Below, in pieces: positions 10,619-23,400 of a DNA stretch of 64,000 bases. The stretch lies in NCBI GenBank assembly GCA_013399875.1, contig VXAZ01003466.1:609420-673419 (forward strand), given 5' to 3'. How positions within the stretch are numbered: position 1 is the first letter of the stretch; each line of letters begins with the position of its first letter. The stretch comes from Gymnorhina tibicen. Taxonomy: Eukaryota; Chordata; Aves; Passeriformes; Artamidae. A program made the translations under genes and the position numbers. Below the pieces are notes generated by a model. The model was not told where the DNA came from, did no database searches, and was given only the letters and a program-made list of their open reading frames with translations.

Positions 10619-13600
10619 GTGACTTTGCACACTGCTAAGGACTAACCTCAAGATTACTGTTTTCCTGTCTCACTTCAACCCTCTTCTTAAACTAGAGGAA
10701 CAAATGTACCTCTTTTCCCCACCCATGACACCATTCCCAATTTGGCAGTCATTAAAATCACAGCTTCTGGTCTGTCACAACAGCACCTTGGGCTGAAGAC
10801 CTGGTTTCTGTACAGAGGAATCTTAAATAAAACTGGGCACAGCTCTATTTCAGAGAGGCTTTTTTTGATATTCAAGTAGATTTTTATCTTTATTCATTCC
10901 AACGGAAAGACCTCCTACACAATAAAGAGATAGGTGCTGTTGTCTCCATTTAGCTTCCCCTCTCATCACTCCCTTCTCACAGCAAAAGGAGCTACTTCCA
11001 GAAAAGCTTTTTACCTTCTGGAGAACTGCAGATACTCATGGATAAGACGTTCTCAGTCAGTAGAACCAAAAATCTGCTTCATGTATGACCACTTGTCATG
11101 TCTGAGACAGCTTGTCAAGTCCCTGGCACAGTCCAGGGCAGGATTGTATTGCTCGTCACATCTGAGAGCAGCATTGCAAGGAGAGCTCTGGCTCTGAAAC
11201 AACAACAGTGAATTAACTTTCTTTCTCAAAAAACAGAAGAAGTAAAAAGAAATAACCTTTTGCCTTGCCCCTCTGACTGGAAAAGCATTTCTAGAGATTC
11301 TGTTCATTCCATCTGATTTTAGATTAGTTTTTTGAAGCAAATTTATCATGTCAATTCAGAAAGCCTCAACACATTTCCAGCAGAAAGACAGAAGAGAGCT
11401 TTTTCAATCCTGTTTTTATGCCCAAACATGAGAAACACCAAAATGCATTAAAGAGCTCACACATGAAATACCAAGCTTCCTTTTCACAGTTTTTTCCACG
11501 TTTAACATAGGTTCAATGAAAAACGTGTACAACTACACTGCTGGACAGGCAGAGCTGTGCTGCTGCCCCGTGGGCAGCGTGGCGGCGGCTCTGGAGAGCT
11601 GATGCTCAGAGCAGTGCGGCTGGGCTGGGGGCTCAGCAGCCCCAAGCCCCTCCTGCTGACCGCCAGCACTGAGTGGGCTGTGCTGTCTCGCACAGAGGAG
11701 GCTCCCGGGCCAGGGGCTCTGCTGCAGACAGAGGGCCCCGGGGCTGTGCCCGCTGCTGCCAGCCATGGCTGGGGCTTGGGGCAGGTCGCTGCAAGAGCCA
11801 CCATCAGCTTCCCTGGTGGCCCAGTGCCACCAGCAGCCCCGGCCCCTCAGGTGCCCTGGTCTCACCCCAGCCAGCAGCTCGGCTCATCCCACCACTGGAT
11901 CACTCTCAGTGGAGTGGGCAGAGAACTGGGAGAGCAAAAGCATGGAAACTGGTGGGTTGAGGTAAAGTCAGTTTAACAGATGAAGGAGAAGCAGTGCACA
12001 CAAACAAAGCAAACCAAGGAATTCATTCCCCGCTTCCCATACCAGGCAGGTGCTCAGCCATCCCCAAGCCTCCAGCACACATGGCAGTGACTTGGGAAGA
12101 CAAACCCCACCGCGCCAAATGTGCCCCCATTCCTCTCCCCCGGCTCTCCAGGCCAAGCACCGTGTCCTGGGGGCTGGGACATGCCTTGGGGCAGTCGGGA
12201 TCGGCTGTCCCAGCTGTGTCCCCCCAGCCCCCGGTGCCCCCAGCCCCTGGCTGTGGGGTGGGTGAGGAGCAGAGCAGCCCCTGGCACTGTGCAGGTGCTG
12301 CTCAGCAGGGCCGGACACATCCCCGGGGGATACACACTGCTTCCAGCACAGATCCAAAACACAACTCCAGAGCAGCTACTGGAAGAAAATCAACTTCATC
12401 CCAGCAAAAAATCATCACAACAGCTAACTCACATACAGCCACTCCAAAATGCTCAACACTGCTTCCATGCGATCGGTAAAAGCCAAGGTCCATTCTTTGA
12501 TTAATTTTGAAGTTACACCCCCACCAAGGCCAGAAAATAGCACCAACAGATGCCTCCTGGCACTTCTTCCAGCCCTTTGCTACAGAAGCAGGACAGCACA
12601 CCCAGAAGCGGAAGCAGGATGTGGAAGAAGGGGGTGAACAAAGTTTCCCCTTTTGGTGGCCACCGGTTAGTGCATCCACTTGGCTTTTGACTCCATCTGC
12701 CAATGCTCCATGAGGATGAGGAAGCTGAGCCACTCACTTCACCAGCCGTGGACCGATTTCCCGCATGCTTTCTGTCAAAAGCCCATCATTAGATTCATTC
12801 TCTAAGGCCGTTACAGTGTTTGTATAGGGAGCAGTTACCAAATGCTACATTACAATTGTACAATTAGCAGTGCTACACTGTTAATAATGAATTTAAAACT
12901 TGTGTAACAAGACTGGAGGGCTTCCATTTGTAGGGCTTATGAGTATCTCGTTTGCATCACAAAAACCAATCTGTGCACTGGCCTGCCAGTTGCTGACTTT
13001 GCGTCTGAACAGGGGCAGCACTTCAATCTCAAAGTCAAACTCAGTGACTTGGCACCTTCTCATGAGTGGGGAAATCTCAGTTCAGTCTCGTGGCCGAGAT
13101 GGTGAGAATGGAAACGTTTGAGAGAATCTTGTGGAAGCAAATAAGGCAACATTTCTGAAGCAAATGGCACTCCAAATACCATTACAATCTGGCTTTTTAT
13201 TTTTCTCAAGCGATGTCTTGGAACCCCCAGATTCCCTATTAGTTCCTCAGAGCAGGTTTGTGGGCATTTTGTGGTTTGTTTAAATAACCCACCAGCATTG
13301 TTACAGTTCCTTGATGGTGAGAAGGTTGACATTGAATAAAATTTAAATTAAGGGAATTTTTTCCAATTCCACTTTCCCAAAACCCAGCACTAACAAAGAA
13401 AAGAAATCCAGCCCTGGGGTGGTACTTCTCTCTCTCCTCTCTTCTCTTCTGTTTGCTTTCTCCATTGTTTCACACACCAGATGGCAATTCCTTCCCTAAA
13501 AATTGCTTGTTACCCTGTTCAGTGATCAGTTTGGGAATTAGCATCAACAGGAGGCGAGCAGCAGGATGGAACGAGGAAGTTGGGTGGATGTCAGCTGCAG

Positions 13601-16600
13601 GAGCCACCGGCAAACCCCTCTCAGAGCCGCTGGCATTGGTTCCATCAGATATGGGGGAAGCTTCTGGCAGCTTCTCACAGAAGGCACCCCTGTAATTCCC
13701 CCCATTACCAAAACCCGGCCATGAAACCCCGTACAATTTACACTTTGTTTGTGTGTTTGGTTTGCAGACTGATTTTTCTTTCAGAAAAATGGTGCATTTC
13801 CAAGCAGCCCTGGTGGCTTATGACTTATGTTCAAGGCAAACACAAGACAAATGAGGCACCTCCAGAGAGCCAAACTCAAGGCAGAGCTCACTGCCAGGTG
13901 GTCCAGTGATAAATAATGACCACTATTTAGTACAGACTGAATAAATGCATAAAATCCAGGAAAAAAGTAATTAAACCTGAAGGGGACACCTGAACAGGCC
14001 ATACCCTACAGTATTGGGGCTTGTAAACTGGACTGTGAGATTCAAAAATGCAGAGGACTGGTTTGCAGTGAGGAATGGTTTCTCTGACAACATATCAGAT
14101 GTGTGTGATGTATCACGTGCTACACGGTTCGCTGTGTGCCATTAATTATGTCAGTCATTCGTCAGAAACCCAGATAGTGTTTGTATGTGACAAATGGTGG
14201 TTTCTGGAAGGTGAGGGGCCCCTCGAGGCCTGGAAGGGGTCCCCTTCTGCAGTAGCTGGGCAGTCCCAACAGAATGATCCTGCCACCTACTGACACCACA
14301 GGCATTCATCCATTCTGAGCCTTCTGCAACATGAGTTCCTGGCCAAGTACCACTGCAGAGCCACAGCAGCCCTGTCCCATGCCCCAGGGAGGGCAGGGAC
14401 TGCCCGTGTTGGGTGGGTGCAATGTGCCACAGGGATGTGCCACAGGATTGCCAGAGGCACTGCCCCAGACATTATCCGTGGCCAGCTTTCTCTCCCAGCG
14501 ATGCTCACGGCCCTGACAGTGTGGCCTGGCCCAGGAACACCTATGCAGGCACCCACCCGCCAAGTCCCCCAGGCTTCCCCGTCTCCCTGCAGACCTCGCA
14601 GGCTCCAGCTGCTGCCACTCCCAGTTCCCGTGCCCAGCTGTGGCTGTGCTGCTCCGCAGGTCAGGCTGCAGGAACTGAAGCTGGGCTTTTGGAACACCAG
14701 CCTGCACCTCCCGGCAGGTTTTCAGGCACAGCTGTACCCAGCGCTGCCCATTCCCGTGACTTTTGACGTCTCCTAGTGGGAGAGGAGTCTTCCTCTGAGA
14801 GGCAGATGGAGGAGCAAATGTTAAAAAATACTTGAAATATTTTATATTTATATTTTATATTTATGGTATTTTAATGTATTATCCTTGTTTGCAATTAAAA
14901 GCAGCTTGAAAGGTGTAGGTAGCCAGAGCAATCCTTCCTATGTGTCTGGCTTACCTGCGTTACCCACAGCTCAGTGCAGCACCAGGTGTGAAAGCAGCTC
15001 CTTCCTGATGCTTTGCTATGGAAATCCAAGGGAAGTTTCCATTTTATGGAGGATTTTTTATCAAACTAACTTTTACATAAGCAGCTTCGTGAGACTATTT
15101 TTAAAACTACTGTTTGGGGGGATTCCAAGCCTGCTATGTTTTCCTTCAAAGGACAGAAATGATGTCGCTCATCTCACATGGGGTGGGGTGGCTGCTGCAG
15201 CCACGAGGCACTGAGGGTATGAACAAGGGAGATTTATGGCAGAGAAGACGATCCTTCACCTCAACACCTGATACAGCTGGAGGAAAACAGACAATAATTC
15301 AAAAACAAGAGCACTTCACATCTGAAACTTCACCTACTCTACCAGTGGTTCTATTAAAAGTATGACCTCTACCTACAGGTATAGATATACAGATTAACAG
15401 GGCCGTAAGTCTATTATCTCTGCAAGATGAAAGATAATCCCGTTTCCCACTGTGAGAGATATAGCAGAAGACACAAACAGCCACCAGGTCCAACCAAAAG
15501 TCTGTATAACCATTTATCCAGCACAAGCTGTGCCAGAAAGGAGTGTGCTTCCAAATCTCAGATCCTAAAACTCTGTGCAAATCAGTTACTATGTCATGGA
15601 AAGAACTGGAGCCTCATGCTGGGAATAACAGACCAGGTCTGGAGAACACAGGCTGACTTTGCAGATAAAATCCTGGAGCCAGAAAATTTGTGCTGGGTGT
15701 TGCCACAGAGCCACACTGAGAGCTTCTGACAGTTTTAATTCTCTGATTAGCTGATGCCTTTAGTATTTATACATATAAGTCACATAGTTATAGAGTTCTG
15801 ATCTCCTGATTGATTTTCTTTGCGTTCAGGAGAATCCATAGAATTATTTCTGCTGGAGCTAACAGTTATAACTCAAATATATTTTTTCTTAAGTGATAAA
15901 CTTAATTTATCACAGCTTGCTATCAGCAGGAACTCCATGATCTCATGAGCAAATGGAAGATTGAGGAGGGAAAATGAGGGCAGGTTTGATGTTATAAAAT
16001 TAAGTGGGAAATTTACAGTGATGTTTGGAAAAGCCTGATATTTTACAAAATATTTGAGACACCCACTGGTGAGCTGACTAAGCTGTTCTGGGTAACCTGT
16101 AGGGGCAAGGCCTTCATTTGCTGCCAGCTCCACATGTTCAGCAAAGCTCAGAGAAACCTTGTATTTGCACAGTGACTTAAGTTTTCAGCCCAATTTTTAT
16201 CATCTCAGGAGGTTTTATATGAGATCATGTTTGCAGTTCTCCATATCACTTCTGGAATTATTTAGAAATGAAGGTGAGGTGGACTCATTATGGAAATTCA
16301 GTAAACTAGATCTGTTGGAAAAGGATGTGAAAAGCAAATTTTTCCTCCTATTCCAAGCCAAAATTAGTTTGAAATACTGAACTTTCTACCAGACAATTTT
16401 CTTTACTTTTCTCTTCATTCATCCAAATTTTTATCCTAATTATTTAAAAATATCAATAAAAATGTGAGCATGTTGGATTCCATCATCGTCCAAGGAATTA
16501 GGGGCATTTTTCTCAGAAGGAAACACCAGCAAACTTTCTATCACTGCCTTTCATTTATCACTACATTCAGTTATTTCCGGCTTCTAACTTTTGTGGTCAC

Positions 16601-19600
16601 ACTCAAACTCTCACATTATGAAACAAAGACATCAGAACCAGCTGTCCTCCTTCCTAGAGTTGTCCATACGGGTGTTTCTCACATTCCCGTTGCTGTTCTT
16701 GCAATGTCAGTGCTGCCCAGACCTGTCCCTCTGTGTTTGCTCCATCCACACCATGCCACGGGGAGAGGTGGCAGCACTGGAGGCCATTTCCTCTTGTCTT
16801 GTTTCTTGCTACCTGAGAGCAGAGCCAGACCTCCACCTGGCTGCAACCTCCTGTCAGGGAGTGGCAGAGAGCAACAAGGTCTCAGTGTTTGAACAATATT
16901 GGTATTAATTATTGCCCTACGTTGTGCACATCCCCAAAATCTAATCTTTGCCTGGAATGCAGTTGCACAGTGATCATTAACAGATAATAAGGAGAGAATG
17001 GTTTGTTTCTGGATTTGATTTTGTCCCTGCAGGTTTGCTGGGTGCTGCCGGAAGGGTCCCCAGTGTGAGCAGGTGGTGCCACTGGTACTGCCGTGACTGG
17101 AGATGGTCAACAACTGTCACCATCACTTTTGAGGGAGCCCAGAACATTTCTGTGTGAATATTTTGGGCTTCTAAGTGCAGCAGGAGCCAGGAAGGCACGC
17201 ATGGCGAGGTGCTCGCACACCCAATGAGCAGCTTCCCAAAGCCACTGCTACTGCAGCAGTGCCCTGCACCCCTGCACACTGGTGTGTTTGGAGTCACAAG
17301 GTCACCTACACAGAGAGCAACTGGTTTTCATAAATCCTGTTCATTATGCAAATTCATTATTTACAGACATTGTTAGGCTGAAGTGGATGTGAGAAACAGC
17401 AATAGGAGCCATGCTTTTGGCAGGAGGAAAAATATTTGACAGAAGATGAATTAGGGCTTGGCCAAATGAGCAAAAAGTAATTTGGAGGATGGGAATGCAG
17501 AACCTTCCTGGCAATGCAGCCACAGAGTCCTTGTTTGGAGGCAGAGCTGGGACAGGGGAGAAGGTGGGAGCTTCTGCCATGTCAGTTGGTGCCATGCTGG
17601 CCCCCGCAGAGCCCCCTCCTCATAAGGCTTGGGCCGCCTTGGCTCCCACACAGGGGCTCGCCTGGGTCTGCCAGGCAGGGTGGCTGGTGCCAGCGGGGCA
17701 GAACTGGAGGCTGCAGATGCCAGGCACTGCCTGGAGCATCCATCCCTCTCCCATCTGCCCCTGATACGGACATGGGGCTGTACCATGCCAAGGGGTGACA
17801 TGAGTGTCTGCCAGACCTCCCTACCTCGCCTGTGGATGCACATTTCAGTGCCCACATCTCTACAGAGGAAATGTATAAACCATTAAATTAATTTAATTTG
17901 AGGCAGCCTGTAGCTTCATGGTCTAGAAACTTAGCCGTGGCTTCCCCTCCTTAAAGCAAATATGTTTGCACTTCTACTGTGCTTCTTATTTGTTTTTTGG
18001 CTTCTTATCTGCCTTCTGTAGGAGAGCAGAGTAAAACTTATTTATTCAGCACGAAACCATCAGCTGGAGCCTTGCAAAAAGGCTGGCAAATACTCAGAGG
18101 TTTTTCCTCTGGCTGTGATGCCATTAGATACAACTGTGGGTTCCAGCCCTGGGGCACGTTGAGGGAAGCCTTAATCTGACACCCATTTCACATTGCGGGA
18201 CACTGCATGAACATGGTTTGGGGTGTTTTTTCCAGCAGCGGTTAATGCAGGCTTGCACACACTTTGAATATATTGTACCATTTCAATGGTAGTTTGTCCT
18301 GTTAACTCCTTGATGGGCCAGGGGAATGGAATTACTAATTTACTGGTCTGTCACTGGCGTAAGAGCCAATGTTCCAGCTGAACATGGACTGAACAATGAT
18401 AGCATCACTACTCAATGGATGCTTTTACATCCTGGTCTTGTCTCTGCCACCTTTATTGCAACGGATCCCAACCCTCACCCTCATGGCCCTTCCGTTCCCT
18501 CCTCCCTCCAGGGGCTGTTGTCATGCGAACGCTGCCACCGCTGCTGTCACATGCATTTAGGTGGCCCAGGGTGTGTCTGCCAAATTCTGGGCCCAAGACA
18601 CAGGCAATTAGTGATTGATCTTGCTGGGTCAGTGCCAGCCAATACGTCTTTTGGGCACACACAGAAGGTGGACCAGGAAGGCACCCAGGCTCTCCCTGCC
18701 CAGCACTGTGAACCAGCAACACTGCCCACCATGAACCAGAGTGGACTGATGGAATTATTGATAATGGCTTGTTATTAAATCCATGATTAACTCCATAATA
18801 TTTTGGGCGATATAGGTGCTAACAGTTGGACTAGAAACAATTTCTCTACCTGTGCTAGCAGTGCCCACAGGATAACTCACCATGGGAAGCAGCAGGCTGT
18901 TAACCTCCAGGAGAAAATAAAATGCTCTTTTTTGTATAAATGTCAGTGTTAGTTTTGAAAGCTTAGCAAACAAAGGAAAAAAAATCTCTTCCCCAGAAAA
19001 ACTTCAGCACCCATTACAGAATCATTTTGCATCTTACCTCCTTTCGCTTTCCCTGTGTGCCTTGGAATTGTTGGTGTCAACATGCAGAACAACAGGCTAT
19101 GCACAAAATCTTACTATAGTCTCTTCCTTAAGATCCACTGGAGAAAAATGTGACTTTTCTGTCTGTGTGTGCAGGGGCGTGTGCACTCAGCTGAAGAGCC
19201 AGGTTCTCACTTGTTCACAGGTTCTTTTTCACCCACAAAGCTGAGCAGCTCCTGCCCCTTCTGTAACAAGGAACCATGTCTGCAGGGTATTTGCAGTAAC
19301 CCTATGGAGGCCAAACATGGGCTGGGGTCACGGGAAGCCAAGGGTTAATGATGTTCAGGGGATCCATTGTTCCTGCATTTCATAAGGCAGCACAGTGCCT
19401 GGAGAGAGGCTCTGTCTGGCCCTTGGCACCAGCGGGGTGGGGCACAGCACTGTGGCAAGCACCTCTTCCATTTGCAGCATCCCCACAACAGCAGGGGCTT
19501 TTCATTGTCCGTCTCCTAGAAAAGTTCTACCTGGTCACGCTTCATTGCCAGAGCTGCGGCAGGTACCAGTCACTTGGTTGTGTGACCAACTTTAATCTCC

Positions 19601-21321
19601 AGCACTCCCAGAGCTCCTGCCTTGCTACTGATCCATTTAATTCTTTAGCTCCTTGTCAGACTCTTTTGTTTCTTCAACCAGATTAAAAGGTTTCTTAGTA
19701 CTAGACAATCTTTCGCTGAAAATACGTATCAAAGTCAGCATTTTGTTGTATTTCAGGCAAGATAACCAGGTGGAGCTCTTCAGCTCTTGCCAGACAAGGA
19801 TTTCTTTTCCTACCCCCAAATTGTTTTGGTGATTTATTTGAAGCATTTTTCTGTAAGGCACAGACAGAGAACACTACAGATGCCAGTCCAGTGTGAGCCT
19901 TACAAGAGGAAAATTGACCCCCACTTCCTCCCACTGCCCCCCTGGTACATCAGAAGCCCATAGCTACGTCATCCCCCACTTATAGGCTGCCAGCCCTGCT
20001 CCCTTCACAGCCCCAGTGCCCCAAGCTGGAGGGGCTCTGAGCTGGATGGGGACCCTGGCCCGGGTGGGTCAGGTCACTCTGTGGCTGTAGCCTGAGCAGC
20101 ACTGTAATGTTGTGTAATGCTGAAGTCAGAGCTTTCCACACAGGTGCTGGGTTTATATCCCATCCAAGGATTTGTCACAATACTGAGTAGCCAGAACTCT
20201 TTTTTCCCTGTGTAGTTTGACCAGTCCTTGGTGGTTAGCATGGAACAGAGCACTGCCAGGTCCCGGGGCACTCCTCACTCCCACTACTTGTCCCATGCTC
20301 CTCCCTGCTCCCTGGGTAGGCTTGCTCCTCAGCCACAGATCTCCAGGGAGTCTCAGTGGAGATGCTGAGCCCACAGGTGTCCAGAGCCCCACACCCAGGG
20401 GCTTGGGGTTGGTGTGGCTGCTCTAGCAGCTTGTAGGGCTCTCACTGCTCTGGCAGCTCCCGTCTGAAAAACCACTTGGGAAAAGAGCAGCTACCCATAA
20501 ATCTTACTGAGGGCTGGAGCTGTGCTATGTGATGGCCTCAGAACCTCTGTGACCTGAAAGGACCATCATTGGGGTTTAATGTTACAGGGAAATTCACTTC
20601 CCACATTCACCCAGCCTTCACCTGTAATTATAACCTCAGGCTTGACAGGTAAATTGCTCTTTGTCACTGGAGTAGAAAACATCTCACCTTCATTTTGGGG
20701 TACTGTAAGTGCAGGCAAGTTATGTGTGATTTTTAAAATGCAACTTTGTCTGTGAGCTTTAAAGCCATCGTGGCATCACTGGGTTCATTCAGAAGCAGTA
20801 CAGTCAGTCCAGAATGGAGGCAGGAGCTACCTTTTACCTCCTCAGGCAACACGTAGATGAGTGTACAACTTCCTTTTAACACTGCTCAGTTTTCTCTTTT
20901 CCCTTGGAATTCCAGGTGTACAATCCTGGCGGTGAAACAAGACAGGCACAGAGCACGCTCTCTGCAACAGCCACTAAAAATAGTGCAGGAATGGTGCTGC
21001 TGCCTTCTGCAGACTTGGAAAAAAAAGAGTTTTTCAAGTCTATAATTCCCTAATACAATCAAACACAATCATAAGCAAAATTATTCATGCTGACTTGATT
21101 AGTAAAAAGAGAATAATATGCTAATGAGGCAGCATCTCTCTCTGCATTTGAACACGGCACTAGAGCTCTCTGGACATGGGTTCATCACTGTGGGAAAACA
21201 CCACCTCCTTCCCTTGCTCTCAAAATCTACTGGTGTCTGCAATACACGAGTATATTCGAGTTGTTCCTTGCCAGGGCTGTGGCTGGTCTGAACTCCCAGA
21301 CCAAAGAGCAGGAGAAAACAT
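10619..21321. other. Long unassigned region, no gene supported
   Basis: This stretch alternates GC-rich patches (about 11,540-11,900, 12,050-12,340, 14,300-14,760, 17,560-17,780) with AT-rich DNA (about 14,820-14,890, 15,750-16,460, 18,760-18,990, 21,030-21,130). The GC-rich patches carry overlapping frames on both strands without recognisable protein content. The AT-rich parts contain homeodomain-type TAAT motifs and read like intronic or intergenic DNA. I saw no CR1, LTR, tRNA or known microRNA here. Confidence 0.4.
14820..14884. repeat. AT-rich low-complexity tract
   Basis: The tract is composed of TATTTTATATTTATA-type units, essentially only A and T for about 50 bases. It is simple low-complexity sequence without other features. 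Confidence 0.8.
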
Positions 21322-21490
21322 GAGGTTGTACCTAGGGACAGGTGAGCAACAGCAGTGACCCAGGTGAGGCTGTGCCTGGGGACAAATGAGAGATGGCAGT
21401 GACCCAGGTGAGGCTGGGCTCAGACACAGGGGAGCAATGGCAATGACCTGGGTGAGACTGTGCCTGGAAATGAGGTGAGGGATGATGGGG
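21322..21490 (+). repeat. 44-bp minisatellite, about 3.8 copies
   Basis: Tandem units start at 21322, 21366, 21410 and 21454. Each begins GAGGYTGTRCCT-like and, except in the last partial unit, ends GCAGTGACCCAGGT-like. The first three are exactly 44 bp long. Units 1 and 2 are closest, and unit 3 shows a GGGCTCAGACACAGG variation. The period is not a multiple of three, so it is not a coding repeat kept in frame. Confidence 0.9.
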
Positions 21491-21910
21491 TCTTCTCCTC
21501 GGCACCAAAGGAGAAAAGAAATGTCTTTTCCCATCTGCCCCAAAATGAAGGGATTTCCCCAAAACTTGCAGATTGGTCTCCTGTGTACACGAGGCACTGC
21601 ACCAGCTCACAACTGAGCTCCACCCTTAAGAGTACATGTTCTGTACAATGAGTCTCATACCAGTGCAGCTGGTACTTGGCTCAGGCTGTGAGGCAGCAAG
21701 GGACACTCCTATGGCTGACAGAGCAACCTCTGCTTGTTTTCCAGGAAAAACACACCTGTTTGTGCAAGACACGGGAGCTCAGCTCGGAGCTGGAAACCAG
21801 CCCCTTGGCAGCACTCCCAGGGCATGCTCCAGTCACCAGCCTCCAGCAGCCCTCTCAGCTGGGTGCCTGGCTCCTGCCAGCAGAGCTCCATACCTGAACT
21901 AATGGTCAAG

Positions 21911-21980
21911 GTCTCATCCCCAAGGGGAAGGTTTGTCTGTCCCCAGAGGGGATCTTTGTCTATTTCCAAGGGGGATGTTT
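21911..21980 (+). repeat. 23-24 bp tandem repeat, three copies
   Basis: Units at 21911-21934, 21935-21957 and 21958-21980 share the pattern GTCT, then TCCCCAAGGGG or a variant, then a GGATNTTT ending. They lie inside the minus-strand open frame 21914-22243 and would encode a Pro/Leu/Gly-rich repeat there. Confidence 0.75.
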
Positions 21981-22243
21981 CTGTTTTCCTGTCCCCAAGC
22001 CACAGCTGGAGCCCAGGCTGCACACCAAGTGGGCTGCTGACCTGTCTGCAGTGAGAGCCCAGGCTCCACTGGGGCTGGTATGATTTTTTTCTTTTCAACA
22101 GGATTCATCAGCTCTCTCTGCCCAAGTCTTGATATCTCCTGCAGATCAAAGGCATCATTTTTCCTCTCTGTCAGCAGGAATTCTGCCTGGGTATGTAGGT
22201 CAGAATCAGTCCTTTTCATCCCATTGTCTGCCATGTCTTTCAT
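21914..22243 (-). other. Coding-like open frame with possible splice donor, unrecognised
   Basis: Read on the minus strand, an ATG at 22243 and a second in-frame ATG in good context (GACATGGCA) open a frame of 109 codons. The first 50 or so residues are strongly hydrophilic and helix-like (rich in E, K, D, R, Q and L), unlike typical chance frames here. A donor-like CAG|GTCAGC occurs after position 22042, which would give an exon of about 67 codons. Beyond it the frame runs into the tandem repeat and looks random. No domain was recognised. It may be a real small exon or chance. Confidence 0.15.
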
Positions 22244-22904
22244 TCTTCACAGAAGCTAACATTTCTCCTCACTTTTTAAAAATATTCTATTTGCACCTTT
22301 TTCTTCCTCAACCTGGCTGCATTCTCCTGACATTGTGGCCTCTCTCCATTCTCTGTCTGACATCAGAGACAATGCACTGGGCAATATTTTATACATGATC
22401 TAGAAATTCCTTAAGCCTTTGAGCCTTCCGCTCAAATATCCTTCTGGGTTTGTCAGACAGATACTTCCATCACACAACTCAAATGTTCAATAATAATAGG
22501 TTGGATCTTTTCAAATATCAAAACTTACTCCCACTGGAAATCAATCATCAGACAAGAGACAAGTCAGGTAGTTGAGAATTGCCTGCCAACTTTCCTTCAC
22601 TGTAAAAGCTGATGAGAGCAGGCAAACTCTAAATGACTTGTCAAAGACAGCTGAAAGAGAGAAACTGAGAGTACAATTACGGCCACACAGAAACAGTGTT
22701 TGCACAGACACACGGTGGTGGGGGCACAGAGAGGGGAAGATGTGTCAGAAGTGCAGGTGCAGGTCCAGAGCCAGCAGGCTGTAAGTGATGCTCTGAGTGT
22801 CTGAGGAGGTCACATCAGGAACAGATGAGGGATGACAGTCCTGGCAGCGTTGTGTGAAGGCCATTGTGGGTTTCAGGTTGGAGAGTAGCGTCACCTGCCT
22901 GACC

Positions 22905-23400
22905 CCCAGCCTTGCTGGTCATGCACAGTTCTAGTCCCCACAATCCAAAAATGAAGCAGACAGACTGGAGAGGATCCAAAGGAGGGCGATATAGATGAGC
23001 CAAGGGCTGGAGAACCTGCCCTGTGAGGAAAGACTGAAGTTCAGTCTCTTCTCCCGGAGAAGCCTCGACTCAGGGGGGACTCACAGCACCCCAGGACATA
23101 CACAGGAGATCTGAAGAGGATGGAGGGTCTCTCTGCAGGAGGAGCCCCATAGGGAAGGCAATGGGCGATGGGTACAAGATGCACCAGAAGTTTCATCTCA
23201 ATATGAAAGAAACTTTTAGCAACGAGAACACTCATTCACTGGAACAACCTTCCCAGGGACAGGCCTCCATCACTGGAGGATTCCACATGCAGCTGGTCAG
23301 GGTGTGAGAAAATCACCCTGGGCTTCCTTTCCCAGAAAGCATTGGAGTAGACGATCTTTCAAGCCTGGGCTGCTCTCAGGTTCTACGATTCTGCAATCTG
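22905..23400 (+). mobile_element. Long, old CR1 LINE 3' fragment
   Basis: About 500 bp aligns with the CR1 ORF2 C-terminal and 3' region in order: CAGTTCTAGTCCCC, AGACTGGAGAGGATCC, AAAGGAGGGCGA, CTGTGAGGAAAGACTGAAG, TTTCATCTCAATATGA, CACTGGAACAACCTTCCCAG, GGAGTAGACGATCTTTC, and the tail TTCTACGATTCTGCAATCTG. Many substitutions and small indels destroy any long reading frame. It is an inactive relic in plus orientation, from an older subfamily than the tail at the window's right end. Confidence 0.92.

Noticed and set aside
20520..20600. GACCTGAAAGGACC reminiscent of CR1
   Set aside because: Only a few short words match, and there is no tail or ordered block structure.
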